A DNA stretch of 64,000 nt, taken from Colius striatus (taxonomy: Eukaryota > Chordata > Aves > Coliiformes > Coliidae). Below the pieces are notes generated by a model. The model ran no database searches. It was not told where the DNA came from and saw only the letters and a list, made by a program, of their open reading frames with translations. The DNA lies in contig NC_084781.1 of NCBI RefSeq assembly GCF_028858725.1, forward strand, positions 5,898,513-5,962,512. The letters are read 5' to 3'. Shown here piece by piece: positions 47,145-59,400 of this stretch. Position 1 is the first letter of the stretch. Each line of letters begins with the position of its first letter. The position numbers and the translations under genes are program-made.

Positions 47145-50100
47145 ATGACTTTGGAGAGAAACCGGAGACTTGGCAGCTTAACTGTCTTTAATAAGGAGGA
47201 TTTTGAAGAAGATTGGCTAAAAGTGGCCAGCGGGGGCTTTGGGCACGTGTACCAAGTGAAGCACAAGAGGTGGAGAACGGTTTATGCAGTAAAATGCTCT
47301 CCATACCTGCTGCAGGACTCCGGCGTGGAGAGGTAACTATGTGGTCTCTTCTAGCTCGGTAGTTCAGACCATCATTTAGAGCAGTCTGTGGTGATTTGGT
47401 GTTAAAACTCTGAAGGAAACATTCTCATGGCTTCTCCTCCCTTGGAAGTCAGGTTTTTGGTACCAAAAGGCAGTGGAAAAAGCACTAGTGAGTTGAGTTC
47501 TGCTTCTCTCTCTTTCTTGTCTGTATGTGAAAGTGATAAGGGAACACTTACATGTCCAAACAGCTTTGAGGCTGCTCTGACTTACACTTTTTAGCACTCC
47601 TGGTGAGTTCTGGCTTACAAGGCAAGACTCTGCTGTCCTGCTATTTGGCTGTGCCAAAAATCCTTCCTTTCCATGGGGGCTGTATGAAGGGCCAGCATTG
47701 GTCTCATAGTCCTGTGCATCTGGTGGGTGTTGTTCAATGCCTATTTCTTCTTGCCTTAGGCTTTGGCTTTGGCTTCGACTTTTACAAGTGGCAGACCTTC
47801 AGTGTGCAGTTTACTGTGCATACCCACAGAAAACACCATTAAGTGTACAGCATACGAATCTGTCAGGAGCCTTCTCACTTGTATGACATTTTATTGTAGG
47901 GAACCTGTTAGAGGAAGCCTGGGAGGAGGATTGCTTAGATGAACTGTGTTTAGAGCTGTTTGTGGCCTGGCATGATGTTGTTGCAAGCTCAGATTCATTC
48001 CCAGGGTGTGCTTTTTAAATTAACTTTTGGAACTTTACTGCTTGTCTGCTGTCAACATGCTCTGGGCACCCCAACTTGCTCATCAGGTTGGGAAATGCAA
48101 AGATTTAATGAAACAGGTCTGCTAAAACTGGCAACAATGAGCAGACACGTCTAGACTGCCTTCGGGGCCAGATTCACTGTGCTCAAAGAGAGAAAGCTGC
48201 AGGCAAAGGCGCAGGAATAGATACAGGCAGGACATGCCCTCTGGCTGTGCAAGCTTCCATATACTCAGGCTCATCAGGTTAGTGTGTCACTGGACCCTGG
48301 CTGCTTGCAAGCTGTGTGAGGCTACGCCGTGGGTACATGGTGTATGAAAAAGGCACAGCTCACTGTACAGTGCCTACTCCTACCACCATGCTTCCAGAGG
48401 AGCATCACTTGGTAATTTCACCACAGTGTGGAAACAGGCACATGGACAAGGCTTCCTGTGATCACTGAAAGTCTAAGAGCTGGACTAAGAGGGAAGTTTT
48501 AGTCTCTTTCTCTAGGAGCCTAGTGGCTGAATTTGTCCAGATCATCCTCATCTCATTCTGAAAAGTTGTAGCACCCTGTGGATTACAGCGTGCAAAGATC
48601 ATGATGTGGTTGCATTATCACCCATTCAAGGGGCAAATTGGAATGAATCTTTTTGGGGTAGGAAGGGCTGCTTGTAAAGGCTGACTGTCACTAAGCTACC
48701 TTACAGTAATCTAACCTGTCAATCACGAGATGCCATTTCTTGTTTCCACTTGCTCTTTTTTGTTTTTCCAGAGTCAGTATGAACTGTCTAATGGAAGAAG
48801 CAACCAAGATGGAGAAAATAAAGTTCCAGCACATTGTCACTATCTATGGGGTTTGCAACAACCCTTTGGGGATAGTGATGGAGTATATGGCAAGAGGATC
48901 CTTGGAGAAAATTCTTCCCACTCACAAGATGTCATGGCAGCTCAAGTTCCGGGTTATCCATGAGATGGGCTTGGCTATGAATTTCCTGCATAGCATGACA
49001 CCACCTTTGCTGCACCTAGATCTAAAACCAGGGAATGTGCTCCTAGATGGGAATATGCACGTCAAGGTATGACCTTAAAACTTTAATGAAGTTTCAGCTG
49101 GTAGGTACCTCCTCATACCTCGCATCGTGAAGGATGGAGGTATCTCCCAGCTAATATAAGGAGGAGTGAGACTGGGATCGTTACAGATGAAGCTCTCTTT
49201 TGGGTTTTTTTATCTGCTTGCAGATCTCAGACTTTGGGCTGTCAAAATGGATGGAGCAATCTAGCCGAATGCAATATATTGAAAGCTCTGCTTTGAGAGG
49301 CACTTTGAGCTACATCCCCCCTGAAATGTTTCTCCAGAACTGCAAGCCCCCAGGAATCAAATATGATGTGTACAGGTAAAGGCTGCTTCTTTCCTAGTTT
49401 TCCCATTTCTCAAAAAGGTGAAATCAATATGTGAATTTTACTATGGAAGTGATTGCTCATGGTCTCTCATTGCCTGCAGCTTTGGAATTGTCATTTGGGA
49501 GGTACTTATGCAGAAGAAACCTTATGCAGGTAAATATGAACACCTCTTACATGCCCTGCAATAATTAAATGTTTATTACAGCCATCTTCACAGAGGAAAA
49601 TGCCCAGCACATGTTGCTCTTTTTCAGGAGCCAACATGATGGCCATTATAGTCAAGGTTGCAGCAGGAAAGAGGCCCTGCCTAGAACCCATCAGCGATGA
49701 CTGGCCAGGAGAGTGCCAGCAAATGGTTGACTTGATGAAGAGATGTTGGGACCAAGACCCCAAGCAAAGGCCAAGCTTTACAGGTGTAGTAGCTGATTAC
49801 GATAGGGATTAGTCAAGGTTAATGGATTATCAAGTGGGGGATAGGATTGTGTGTAACTATTAGCCAGTTGGGTTGCCTGTTGCCTTGGAAATGCTTGGAA
49901 CTCATTTCTTGTCAATGCATTCTCTGTCTCTCCTTTCTTGCCATGTGGAGAATGTGTAGAAGGCTTTGACAACCTTGGGTACTGACTGGGTTCTGAACCT
50001 CTGGGTAGTCTGCAAAGCTAACAGTCTTTTTGCTCTGGTAGATATCCCTGTGGAAACAGACATGCTGCTGTCACTGATACAAAGCCTTGTAGTAGATCCA

Positions 50101-52795
50101 GAGAACGAACGCCTTGTCAGGAAGATGTCCCACAAGCCTGCCATCTCTGGGAGCCGGCAGGTGAGGAAGGCTTCCCAGTTCACTTGGGAAATTCCCCTGA
50201 GTTCTTTCCCTCTTCTTACTAGTTTCTGAGAACACGTTTCCTCATCACTGTGTATCATCAGACAACAAGGGCACCTCAGCAACCTTTGCATAGGTTGTAC
50301 ATCAGTTGTTTGTTTAGGGAGACAGGTGGGTTTATCATGCAGGCCTCTGTCATTAAGAGAGGCACAAGCAGACGTGGGGGTTCTGCCCATGGAGCTGGCA
50401 TATGTGCTCAGGTGACTATTTTCCAGCTTCATGGAACTGAGGACATTCCAGTTTAAACAACTCTTTGTAGAAGAAAAAATAAGTTTTAAATCCCCACGTT
50501 TCTCTAAGAAAAAACACAGGACAGTCACAGTTTTAGCCCAGTTCCTGGAGTGTAATTGTGCCTAGAAGTCAGCTTCATGCAGGGAGAAGTAGCAGCTGAG
50601 AACTATTGCTGTTTTGAGAATTTGCCTAGTTTTGCAGGCAGCAAGAAACAAGATGCCTGAGCACAGAGGAGGCGGCGGTGTTTGGGTTCCCTGTGCAAAA
50701 AAGAAAATGGCTAGCCAGGATACAGCCATGGGCATGTGCTGCAATAGAGAAGTAGAATATATGCATTTTTGGGAGCAAGTGAGCAAGAGGAGGAAAATCT
50801 CAGTGACAGCCAGAGATCCTTTTCAGGCTCTCGCATTCCTGTTAGTGTCATGATTTGCTCCGTTGAATTTTGGATGCAATAACAGGATTGGATAAAAACC
50901 ACTTGAATGATAATACAAAATTCTAGAGCAGTAGCAAATAACAACTCTGTGCAAACCTTACAGAATGCAAATGAGCAACTTTCTCTTATGTCTTTTTCTT
51001 TTCTCCTTCCTGAAAATGAGAGTGACAAAGAGGAGTTCGCCTATCCCCGAGACACCAGAAGTGCTGGTGAGTAGGAGCCTTTCTTTATAATTCAAAACCA
51101 AAGAAGGAGAAACCTACCAAAAATTCACCTATTTCCTTTTTCTCTGGTGGTAAAGGGTGTGGTTCGAGTCAGTTTTCCATGTGAGTGACTTGTTTTAAGT
51201 TAAGGAAAACAGACTATACAGGAAATAGCAGATATAGTTCCTGTGAGGGAGAGCCCGAATGTCTCACTGCATTCTAAGAGACTGCATGTATCACTCTTGC
51301 CTCATTTCTTATTCCCTATTTCTACAATGACTTTTATCTCATTCCACACTGTGAAGATTCACATGCTCTCGCTTCCATCTTGTGCACACCAAGCTATTTC
51401 AGCTGGTCTTAGTCTCTTTCTCCTATTTTGTTTCCCCTGCCTGTAGAAACTGATAATCGAGAGGTTCGTGTCCCACCTTCCTACGGCGGGGTTGAAAGCC
51501 CAGAGGACGTCCTGTCTGAGGAAATCTGTAGAGTCCATGAAAATGGCCTCACGTTACTTCACCTCATGGTGATCCAGGGAAACCTGGAAAAGGTCAAGTT
51601 TCTCCTGAACTGTAAAGCCAATGTGAACAGCCAGGTGATCTGTGGCTACACCCCGCTCATTATGGCTGTTCAGAAGAGGTCACCAGAGATCTGCTCAGTT
51701 CTGATAGAGCATGATGCAGACGTCAATATGCCCGATGATGATGGTTGGACACCTCTTCACTTTGCCGCTCAGAACGGGGACGACAGGATTGTACGCCTCT
51801 TGCTAGACCACCAGGCACGGGTGAATGCTCAAGAGCACGACGGGTGGACCCCTCTGCACTTGGCATCACAGAACAACTTTGAGAATGTGGCCCGAGTACT
51901 GTTGTCTCGCCAGGCTGACTCCAACACACAGGAGGCTGATGGGAAAACTGCCCTCCACGTGGCAGCTTGCTTTGGACACGTCAGCTTGGTGAAACTGCTT
52001 GCCAGTCAAGGAGCTGACCTGGAGAAAAAGCAGAAGAACCATAGAACCCCACTTCACGTTGCTGTGGAGAGGGGGAAGTTCAGGGTAGTCCATTATTTGC
52101 TGAAGAATGGGACCTCTGTCAACAGCCTGGATCAAAATCATTACAGTGCCCTGCACCTGGCTGTGGTGAGGGGGAAGTATCTCATCTGTGAGAAGCTCAT
52201 CAAGTATGGAGCCAATGTGGAGCTGAGGACAGACAAAGGCTGGACTCCCCTGCATCTGGCTTCTTTCAAAGGACACATTGAAATCATCCACCTGCTAAAA
52301 GACAGCCGTGCCAAACTGAACGCCAAAGGAAGCATGGACTGGACACCGCTTCACTTGGCTACTCGCTACAGCGATGAGCCGGTCGTCTGCGAGCTGCTGA
52401 GATGTGGGGCAGATCCCAACAGCGCTGAGAAGTCCCAGTGGACCCCTCTCCATTTTGCAGTCCAGCGAGGCTCCTTTTTGACCGTCATCAACCTTCTGGA
52501 GTGTAAGGCGGACGTCAACGCCAAGAACAAAGTGGGCTGGACACCCTTGCACCTTGCTGTGCTCAAGGGCAATATGGCCATTATAAAGACCCTGATTAAG
52601 GCTGGTGCTCTGCTTGACGTGGAAGATATCACTGGCTGTACAGCCCTGCAGTTGGCAATTAGACATCAGAGAGAAAACATCATTAGGCTGCTTCAAGGCA
52701 AGGACTCCTTGATGAATAAATCAGGGAATAGGACTCTAACAAACGATGCTAAGATTTCAAGACCCAAATTTGTTCCAGGAAGGACAGATTTGTAG
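47145..52795 (+). CDS. ANKK1: Ankyrin repeat and kinase domain-containing protein 1 (8 coding exons)
   Basis: ANKK1 is a RIP-family Ser/Thr protein kinase related to RIPK4. The exons are 47145-47332, 48772-49066, 49224-49375, 49480-49529, 49628-49783, 50042-50160, 51021-51066 and 51447-52795, all GT-AG and in frame, giving 784 residues (human 765). Kinase landmarks: glycine loop SGGFGHV (residues 29-35), VAIK-type Lys50 in YAVKC, helix-C Glu in LMEEATKM (71-72), catalytic HLDLKPGN (144-151), DFG (164-166), IPPE (192-195) and the RCWDQDPKQRPSF end. A linker of about 90 residues leads to twelve ankyrin repeats (about 368-760). The start ATG at 47145 is chosen because MTLERNRRLGSLTVFNKEDF aligns with the family start. 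The in-frame sequence before it has no ATG that fits better. DRD2 is the expected convergent neighbour. Confidence 0.95.
47333..48771 (+). other. ANKK1: ANKK1 intron 1
   Basis: A 1.4-kb intron separating the glycine-loop/lysine exon from the catalytic exon. No additional exon was recognised. The open frames seen in it are short and lack family resemblance. Confidence 0.8.
48772..49066 (+). CDS. ANKK1: ANKK1 catalytic-loop exon
   Basis: The acceptor is 'tgtttttccag' and the donor GTCAAG|gtatga. It encodes the helix-C region, the hinge (GIVMEYMARGSLEKIL) and the catalytic loop HLDLKPGNVLLD. The usual HRD arginine is Leu, as in human ANKK1 and RIPK4, so this is a family trait and not damage. 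The catalytic Asp146, Lys148 and Asn151 are kept. Confidence 0.95.
49224..49783 (+). CDS. ANKK1: ANKK1 activation-segment and C-lobe exons 3-5
   Basis: Three short exons (49224-49375, 49480-49529, 49628-49783) encode ISDFGLSKWMEQSSRMQY, the activation segment ending SYIPPEMF, the F-helix DVYSFGIVIWEVL and the C-lobe end VDLMKRCWDQDPKQRPSF. The 50-base exon 4 joins its neighbours exactly (AG|C and G|GA). All conserved C-lobe positions appear intact. Confidence 0.94.
50042..51066 (+). CDS. ANKK1: ANKK1 linker exons 6-7
   Basis: Exons 50042-50160 and 51021-51066 encode residues 281-335, between kinase and ankyrin domains (DIPVETDMLLSLIQSLVVDP, then SDKEEFAYPRDTRSAG). Exon 7 is only 46 bases. 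Its acceptor 'cctgaaaatgag' has a short pyrimidine tract, so its exact start is the least certain junction in the gene, although the phases agree. Confidence 0.75.
51447..52795 (+). CDS. ANKK1: ANKK1 ankyrin-repeat exon
   Basis: A single 1349-base exon encodes residues 336-784, with twelve consecutive ankyrin repeats of 33 residues. Most carry the TPLHxA helix start (GWTPLHFAAQNGDD, GWTPLHLASQNNFE, and so on); the first (LTLLHLM) and last (CTALQLA) are degenerate caps. The acceptor is 'cccctgcctgtag'. Lys720 (AAG at 52598-52600, context LIKAGA) sits at the position I align to human Glu713. The stop is TAG at 52793. Confidence 0.96.
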
Positions 52796-53400
52796 ATTCA
52801 TCAAGCCTGGCATTTATGACTTTTCCAATGTCAGGTGCTGTGCCTTAAGCCATCCCATCCTGTCACCTGGCGATTACAGGAGTTGTTTTTTTTAATGGAA
52901 GTCTCTAAGCGTGAAGATTAAAAAGAGCAGAAGAAAGCAGAGCTGCAGAAGGAAGCAGACAAGTTATTTTTCCAGAGTCTGGCCAACCTTGAAGAACATT
53001 TTGGCTTGGTGATGCTGGCTTTAGGCAATGCTTTCCTCTTTTAACACCACGCAGGGATGGAAATGTATACACGTACTCCCTTTTCATACGGGCAATGCTG
53101 AAACAGTGTACAGTGATCCACATATACACGTCTTCCACAGATTTCATTGCTTTTATTCTATGCTTTCCTACACAGCAAATTGCTATAAAATGGCCTCGAC
53201 ACAGGTGGGAATTGAATCATGAGATTCTCACCTGCTGTTGGAAGTAGACACTAAGCATATGGTGCAGCAACGGGTCAGATTTTCTGACATCTCATTTTTC
53301 TAACAAGAAAAAAAAGATCAAAGAAGGAAGAAAAATCACTAGTAGAAAGTATGTAAATGGATGCAACACAGAGAAAATAAATTCCAGAATAATTCCACTC
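52796..53400 (+). other. ANKK1: ANKK1 3' UTR
   Basis: Non-coding sequence after the TAG, with an exact AATAAA at 53376-53381. This predicts a 3' UTR of about 600 bases. Confidence 0.6.
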
Positions 53401-56400
53401 CATTGCTTCAGAAAAACTGAGCCAAGAGATCTTTTTCTTAAGCATTCAAATTACTTATTGACTGCCTCCACACTTCAGACTTTAAACACTGAGACTGTCA
53501 TTAGAAAAATGGATGTAAGGATAAGACAAAAAGTGGATGCAGTTCTGAACCTTGTTCCCTGCCATGAAGGCTACCAATAACCTGCAGTATTAACTGCAAA
53601 ATTCTGCTGTGGGAGTTTCATAGACCATTTGAAAGAGTTCCTACTGAGAAAAGATGTATCCAATTTGGGTTATCCTAAATTCTCACTGCCTTTTTGAGGT
53701 TTCTTAAGAACAATGAGCAGCTGGGAAAGTCAAGTGCTCTGTGGAAACTGACTGATGGGCTTATAATAGTCAGCTGTGGGTAATAGCTTAAAAGGTTAGC
53801 CTGTAAGAGCCTTTGTGTAGGCTTTGAGGATCCTGGGGTTTCTTGGTACTGGTGCTTAAGGTGGTGTGTTACCTAGATTTGGGGGTTTTTTCTGCTGAAG
53901 CTGCGCTTCTATAGGTGAGTAAAACATTTATTTTTATATCTGGTCCTATTTGTGGAGGATGTCTTGAGAAGTGAAGAGACTTTGTAGCCCCAAAGGAGAA
54001 GGCATCACTTAAGAGTTGGTACACAAGAGAAGTAGCTATTTCCAGGCCAAGGTTTAAATAATGTCTCTGCTGGGAAGTAATTCTTTATCTCCATCAGAAA
54101 GATGCTCTAGAGCTTGGTTACTTCTCTGCAGAATGTATGGTTTTCATGGATTTGGCTCTCTTGTCACAGTAAGTAGCACTTCTGTGGAGCTCGTGACAAT
54201 TCTACCTTGGTTTGCTAAGCACTTCCAAAACGTGCCTGGGATGATGACTTTCTTTTTAGCACCTTAACTGGAAAGATACAGTCGTGTAAACAAATAATCC
54301 ACAACTCTGCAGGGGAGAAGATCCATCTTCCCTGATGGACACTACTGGCTGGGAGTCATTACAAGCAAGTGTTACTGTCTGTCTTTTATAGATGGAGAAC
54401 AAGTCTATTTGTGCATGCAGCACACTTCAGGTCCCAGCAAACAAACCACAGCAGTGCTGCAAACTGGTAATTTGCTTCTTGCAGTGAGAGAGTTATGGGC
54501 TCCAGACAAACAGGCTTACGAGGTCTGAGCAGACAGCTGTTACAGCTCCAGTGGCTGTGCTTGGGATGAAAAGAAATACAACTGTGCTGGAGTCCATCTC
54601 CTCTAGCTGAACACCAGTCACTGTTCTCGTTTGCTCTGCTGGTATTCCAGTGTTGCCTTTAGTGCTTCAGACACGTCGTGCTGGGTCTTCACCTCCTGCA
54701 GGCAAGGGGGAATGACAAACTAAAGGGGGTTCCTTTTCATTTCTGGCCAACAACTGGTATTGCTCTAGTACAGAGAGGGTTCTGTTCAGTGGCTTCCCAT
54801 AGGCTTGGTGTGTGTGAGAGAAACATTCCTGTGCAGAAAAAGCTGGCATTTGTTTGATCAGGACAGAGTAGAGCTATGAGAGCTAAGCTGTGTTGTGATG
54901 TGTGAGTCATAACTATTTGATTGTTTAATACAGCATGCTTTTCCTTGGATTTGCTTTGTCCCTCTGTAGCTCTCTGGACTCTGCTAAATACAAGATCAGG
55001 AGGGATGATTGCAATGACAGTTATTAAAAACCTCTCCATTGCTTCTCATGCATTTATTTTTCCTGTTGACGTTTGACCAGTTGAACCTGTCTCGAGGACA
55101 TTATTCTAAACCGGGTAGAGGCTGGGGGCAGCCTGCATCCCCAAGGGCAGGCTCCAGGCTGCTTTGCTGTGGGAGAGGCTGGATCAGCCACAACTCTGGA
55201 AAAGAGCAGATGGAGGAGCAAGGTGTTTTACTGAACCACAAAGGCAGGAAGCTGCCCAGTTTACTCTCCCCTCCAGTTGCATGATGTAGAAGTCTTTGGC
55301 TTCTAGGCTTGAGTGGGGAGTCCTGCACCCTTCCCTGCACAGGGGGAATACAGTTAGTATCTGTGCAATAGGGCCTTGAAGTTATCTGCCTTCAGATCTT
55401 GAAGGAAACCTTCTAATTTTTTTCACATGCATAAACTGGACTCTTTAAGTGACTTCTAGTTTAGTTCTTGCTTGTGGATAATGTTCACTCTTGTAAGAAG
55501 GGAGCACTACTCACAGACCGTGCATCTGCAGAATTGCCCTTGAGGTGACTGCATGCCAAGGTCCCAAAACAGCCTCAGTGTGTCACCCTTTAGCACACAG
55601 AGCTACCTGGGTGGAGTTATCTGTTTCTTATTAATCAGGGAAAGCCTGCAATTTAATGCAGTGAAACAGCTCATAATTGTTGAGGTCTGTGAAATGATTC
55701 AGTTCTTGTTCTGCCTGCTCTCTGTGGTTCTCAGTGCCTTGATGTGAGCTTGCCCTTCAAGATGGTTTTATTACTTGTGTCATGCAGATGATAGGACTGG
55801 TTAACATCTTCTGTTTGTGATGGTTTTGTGTCAGAGGAGAATGAAAACGACAGTACTTTTGCACACATCTTGCTGACGTTATAGTTACTTTCTTGGATTC
55901 TGTGGCATGCCGAAGGCAAGTTGCCGTGCGTGTCATCCACGGATCTGGGAATGGATGTCTGGCTAACGCCCACAGATGCATTCTGGGGGGGAGGAGTCCT
56001 TCGTAGTAACACTTGCAATGGCAGTAGTTAAGCTTTGCTCCCATAAAGTTCTCCTGCAACACGTCACATTCAGCAGTTCTAGGTCCCCTGGCTTCATTAT
56101 TTAACAGGAATAGTTCGAAGCAAGTATATTTCTTTTTCTTTCACTGCTGCCCAATTGCAGTGAAGAAGCCACCTCAAAAGCTTTCCAGGGAGTTCTCAGG
56201 GTTGCACAGTGAGCATCCTTTCTCTTAAGTTCAGAATGACTGGGAGTGTGGGTGGCCCAGCTGGGAAGCCCACAGGATATGGCAGACAGGAGAAACCAGA
56301 GACCTGAGCTCAAGGGGAAGAGAAAGAAGAAAGAAGCTGCTGAACAAGCTACCATGTTAGACTTCTTTTGCATTGCCTCTTAAAAAATGTTATCCTAAAA

Positions 56401-59400
56401 TTACTGCTGGTGGTAGCTTTTGTGAGAGGTGGAGAGGACAGGTGGTTTGTCTGTGGAAAGACCCCATTAACACCAGTTAGCGCTGACCACAGCAGCACCT
56501 CGGGCTCTGGGGGGAAGAGCAGGGCTCCGACCATGCAGCCACTGCTGATGCCACATGCTGTGCTGCAGAAATAGTGCTCTGCATGTGTAGCCTCAAACAG
56601 AGAGATGTTTGTAGCAAATCAGAAACTTTGCCTCTAATTAAAATGTCATACCTCTTGTACTCAAACAGCCTGGAAAATCTCTTGCTGAGACCTAAGCTGT
56701 TTAGCTGTTGTTAAGCTGTCAAAGGCGTATCGTTGAAGAAGTATGAGGCACAGACAGACAGCTCTCCCTTGGTGTGACATCTTTCCTCCAATATCGCTTT
56801 GAAGATGTTTTTCTTAGCAGTGATGCTTGAAATTCTGCCAGATGATGGATGTGACTGATAGCAGGAATACTGGTCTCCCTGTACCAGTCATGTCTTTAAA
56901 AAAACCAGCCCAAATAACAACCCAAAACTTCAGCAGTACCTGAAGCAAGTCCAGAGAGGGCTTTTGTGGTTTTGAGGCTTCTTGAGTCACTGTGTGTGGG
57001 TTTTTTCTGGTTTGAAAATGTGTGCTCTCAAGGGCTCAAACGTGTGACCAGAGCCTCTGGTGTTCATTTTACTGCCTTTAATCTCCAGGTAGCAGATAGA
57101 GGGGCAGAGAGAAGTAAGGCACAGAGGACTGACTTCTGCCTCCTATGCACGGTGCATGTTTCCCGTCTTGTCTGTTGATCACAGTTGTTGCTTTCACCAA
57201 ATTGTAGAGGCGTGACAAACAGCATTGTCTGCTCCCCTGTGCCTTATCCACAGGTGTGGAATGTCACGTGGAAAATTATGGACTTTCAAGTATTATTTAA
57301 CTATCACTATGGGATTCTTACATGTTTGACCTTCTTGTCAGCTAATGTCACGTGATTTTTTTCTTGCTTCCCTGTCGTCTTAGGAAATGAAGTCAAAAGG
57401 CTTTTAGGATACCAGCATCCCTCATAAATGCTGAGCAATGACAAGTATTAGTTTAGTTATCCAGTAGGGATGGTTTGGGGTTTATTCTCGATAGTTATGT
57501 CCAGCTTTGAGAATCCTTCAGCTGGAATGTAGAAAGCAGGTTGTGTGACTTGTCAGACAACTGGACTCAGCTGTGAGTACTGAGCTTTTCCAACACTTCT
57601 GGCTTTACAGTAGGAGTGACTCTGCCTGCTGCTTGTCAGACAGGAACACTGGCAGATGTTCTTAGCTGTCTCTTGGCTAAAATGGAAAACTGTGTGGAGG
57701 GGGAGGAACATGGATTTGTTTTTCACACCAGATAGCCTAGATCCAGTTTTGAGGTCTTCTGCATGGTAACATAAATAGTAATTATAGTATCTGTCTTCAG
57801 ACGTAATTTGTGTAGTGCAGGACATTGGTAACCTTGTGATTTGATCAGGAGTGTCAGCTAACTGTATGAAATGCTAGAAACGGGGAATTAGCCCAGAATA
57901 AATCTTCTCTTAACCTGCAGAGAGAAAAATCAAACCAAGAAGTGTCCCATTCAAGTTATGTTCTGTTGGAACGTCGATAATGCAGCCTGTGTTGCTTGGT
58001 AACCAGCCCTGTGTAAAAGACGACGCTCAGAGGAGTCCTCCCTGGAATAATAACATTTTGCAATGAAGTCCAGAAAAAAGCTCTCACAAAGAAGTGGTGT
58101 TCAGCTGTGCTCTAAGCTAGGGAGAATCCTTTAATGCTAATTTCACAGCACAGAGTAGGGGATTCTTCAGGATTCATTTCTGCTGTGCAGATTGCTGCAT
58201 TTGAAGCTTTGGTCCTAGAGCTGATCCCATTCACCCAGTTTGCACAGAGATGGTCCGCTCTTGAGGTGTTCTGCAAAATGGCAGCTGTGTGCATCAACCA
58301 AAGGAGGAAAAGACTGGCTGGAAAGCATATTTTACATTTGTCCATACAGCTCTTTCTCTTGGCTTGAGCTATATCGGTTCAGCTGGGGAAACTGAATGTC
58401 TCCACTGCTCAACACGATTTGAAATATTTACACTGCAAAAAGAAAGCCGTTTGCTACATAATTCAGCAGTTCATATCTGTCACCACTGACAGAAAAACAA
58501 AACTCTGCTCATATGTCATAGAATGCTCTCTAGAAAAGCTTAATTAAACCTAGAATGAAGATAAGAGGGGATTAAGAAGACATAAGGGAAATAAATAGTT
58601 CTTGCAGAGCATTACAGAGGTGATGGAAGCAATTTACAGAGAAAATTACCTGTTTGATGCTCAGTTTCTGTAGGAATTAAATGAGTCTTTACAAACTCTG
58701 GAAAACTGCTTTCCAGCCTCTGCTTTGTGCAACTTGCAGCTTGTTATTTCTAAAATTAATCCTAAGTCTCCATCGCCCCCTTTTCCCTTGTTCAAATACA
58801 TTTTAGTCTTTTGTCCTTGCTGATAAATTATATCGTGTTCTTAACCGAGCACTGCCAACGCTGACAGCCAAGGCAGCACGTCAGCAGTGTCTTTTGAAGA
58901 GAGCAGTTACAGGACATCAGTCTTCTTAAACACACTGTTTCTTGAGTGCACTGTGTAGACTCTTTAAGAAAAGATCTACACTGCTGACCCTTAGGCTTCA
59001 CAAAAATCATTCAGAGGTGCAGAGTCATGTTCTTTGCTTTGTCACTGACCTTGTTTGGGAAGACAAATGTAAGTAATTCTTCAGCATGTGTTTCTTCTCT
59101 CATTAGCATTAGCAATGGCTCTCTGGAGACTTTCAAGTTGACTGAAAGGACTGCCTGAAGGCTTGAGCTGCAGGGGTAGTTCAGAGCATCACCTACAGTA
59201 CCCCACACTCGGGAGGAAAGGCAGCCATACATGCTCACCTGTGCCTCTGCAGCACCTTCTCCGCACTTGAAGTTTGTGTAAAAATAATCAATAATTAATT
59301 CACATTAATCTCCTTGTTACACATCTAATATTCTGCAGTGTTATTTCTTCTATTGCATGCTCTGTTCATTCACTGTCACGTAACTTGGGCACGACAAGCC

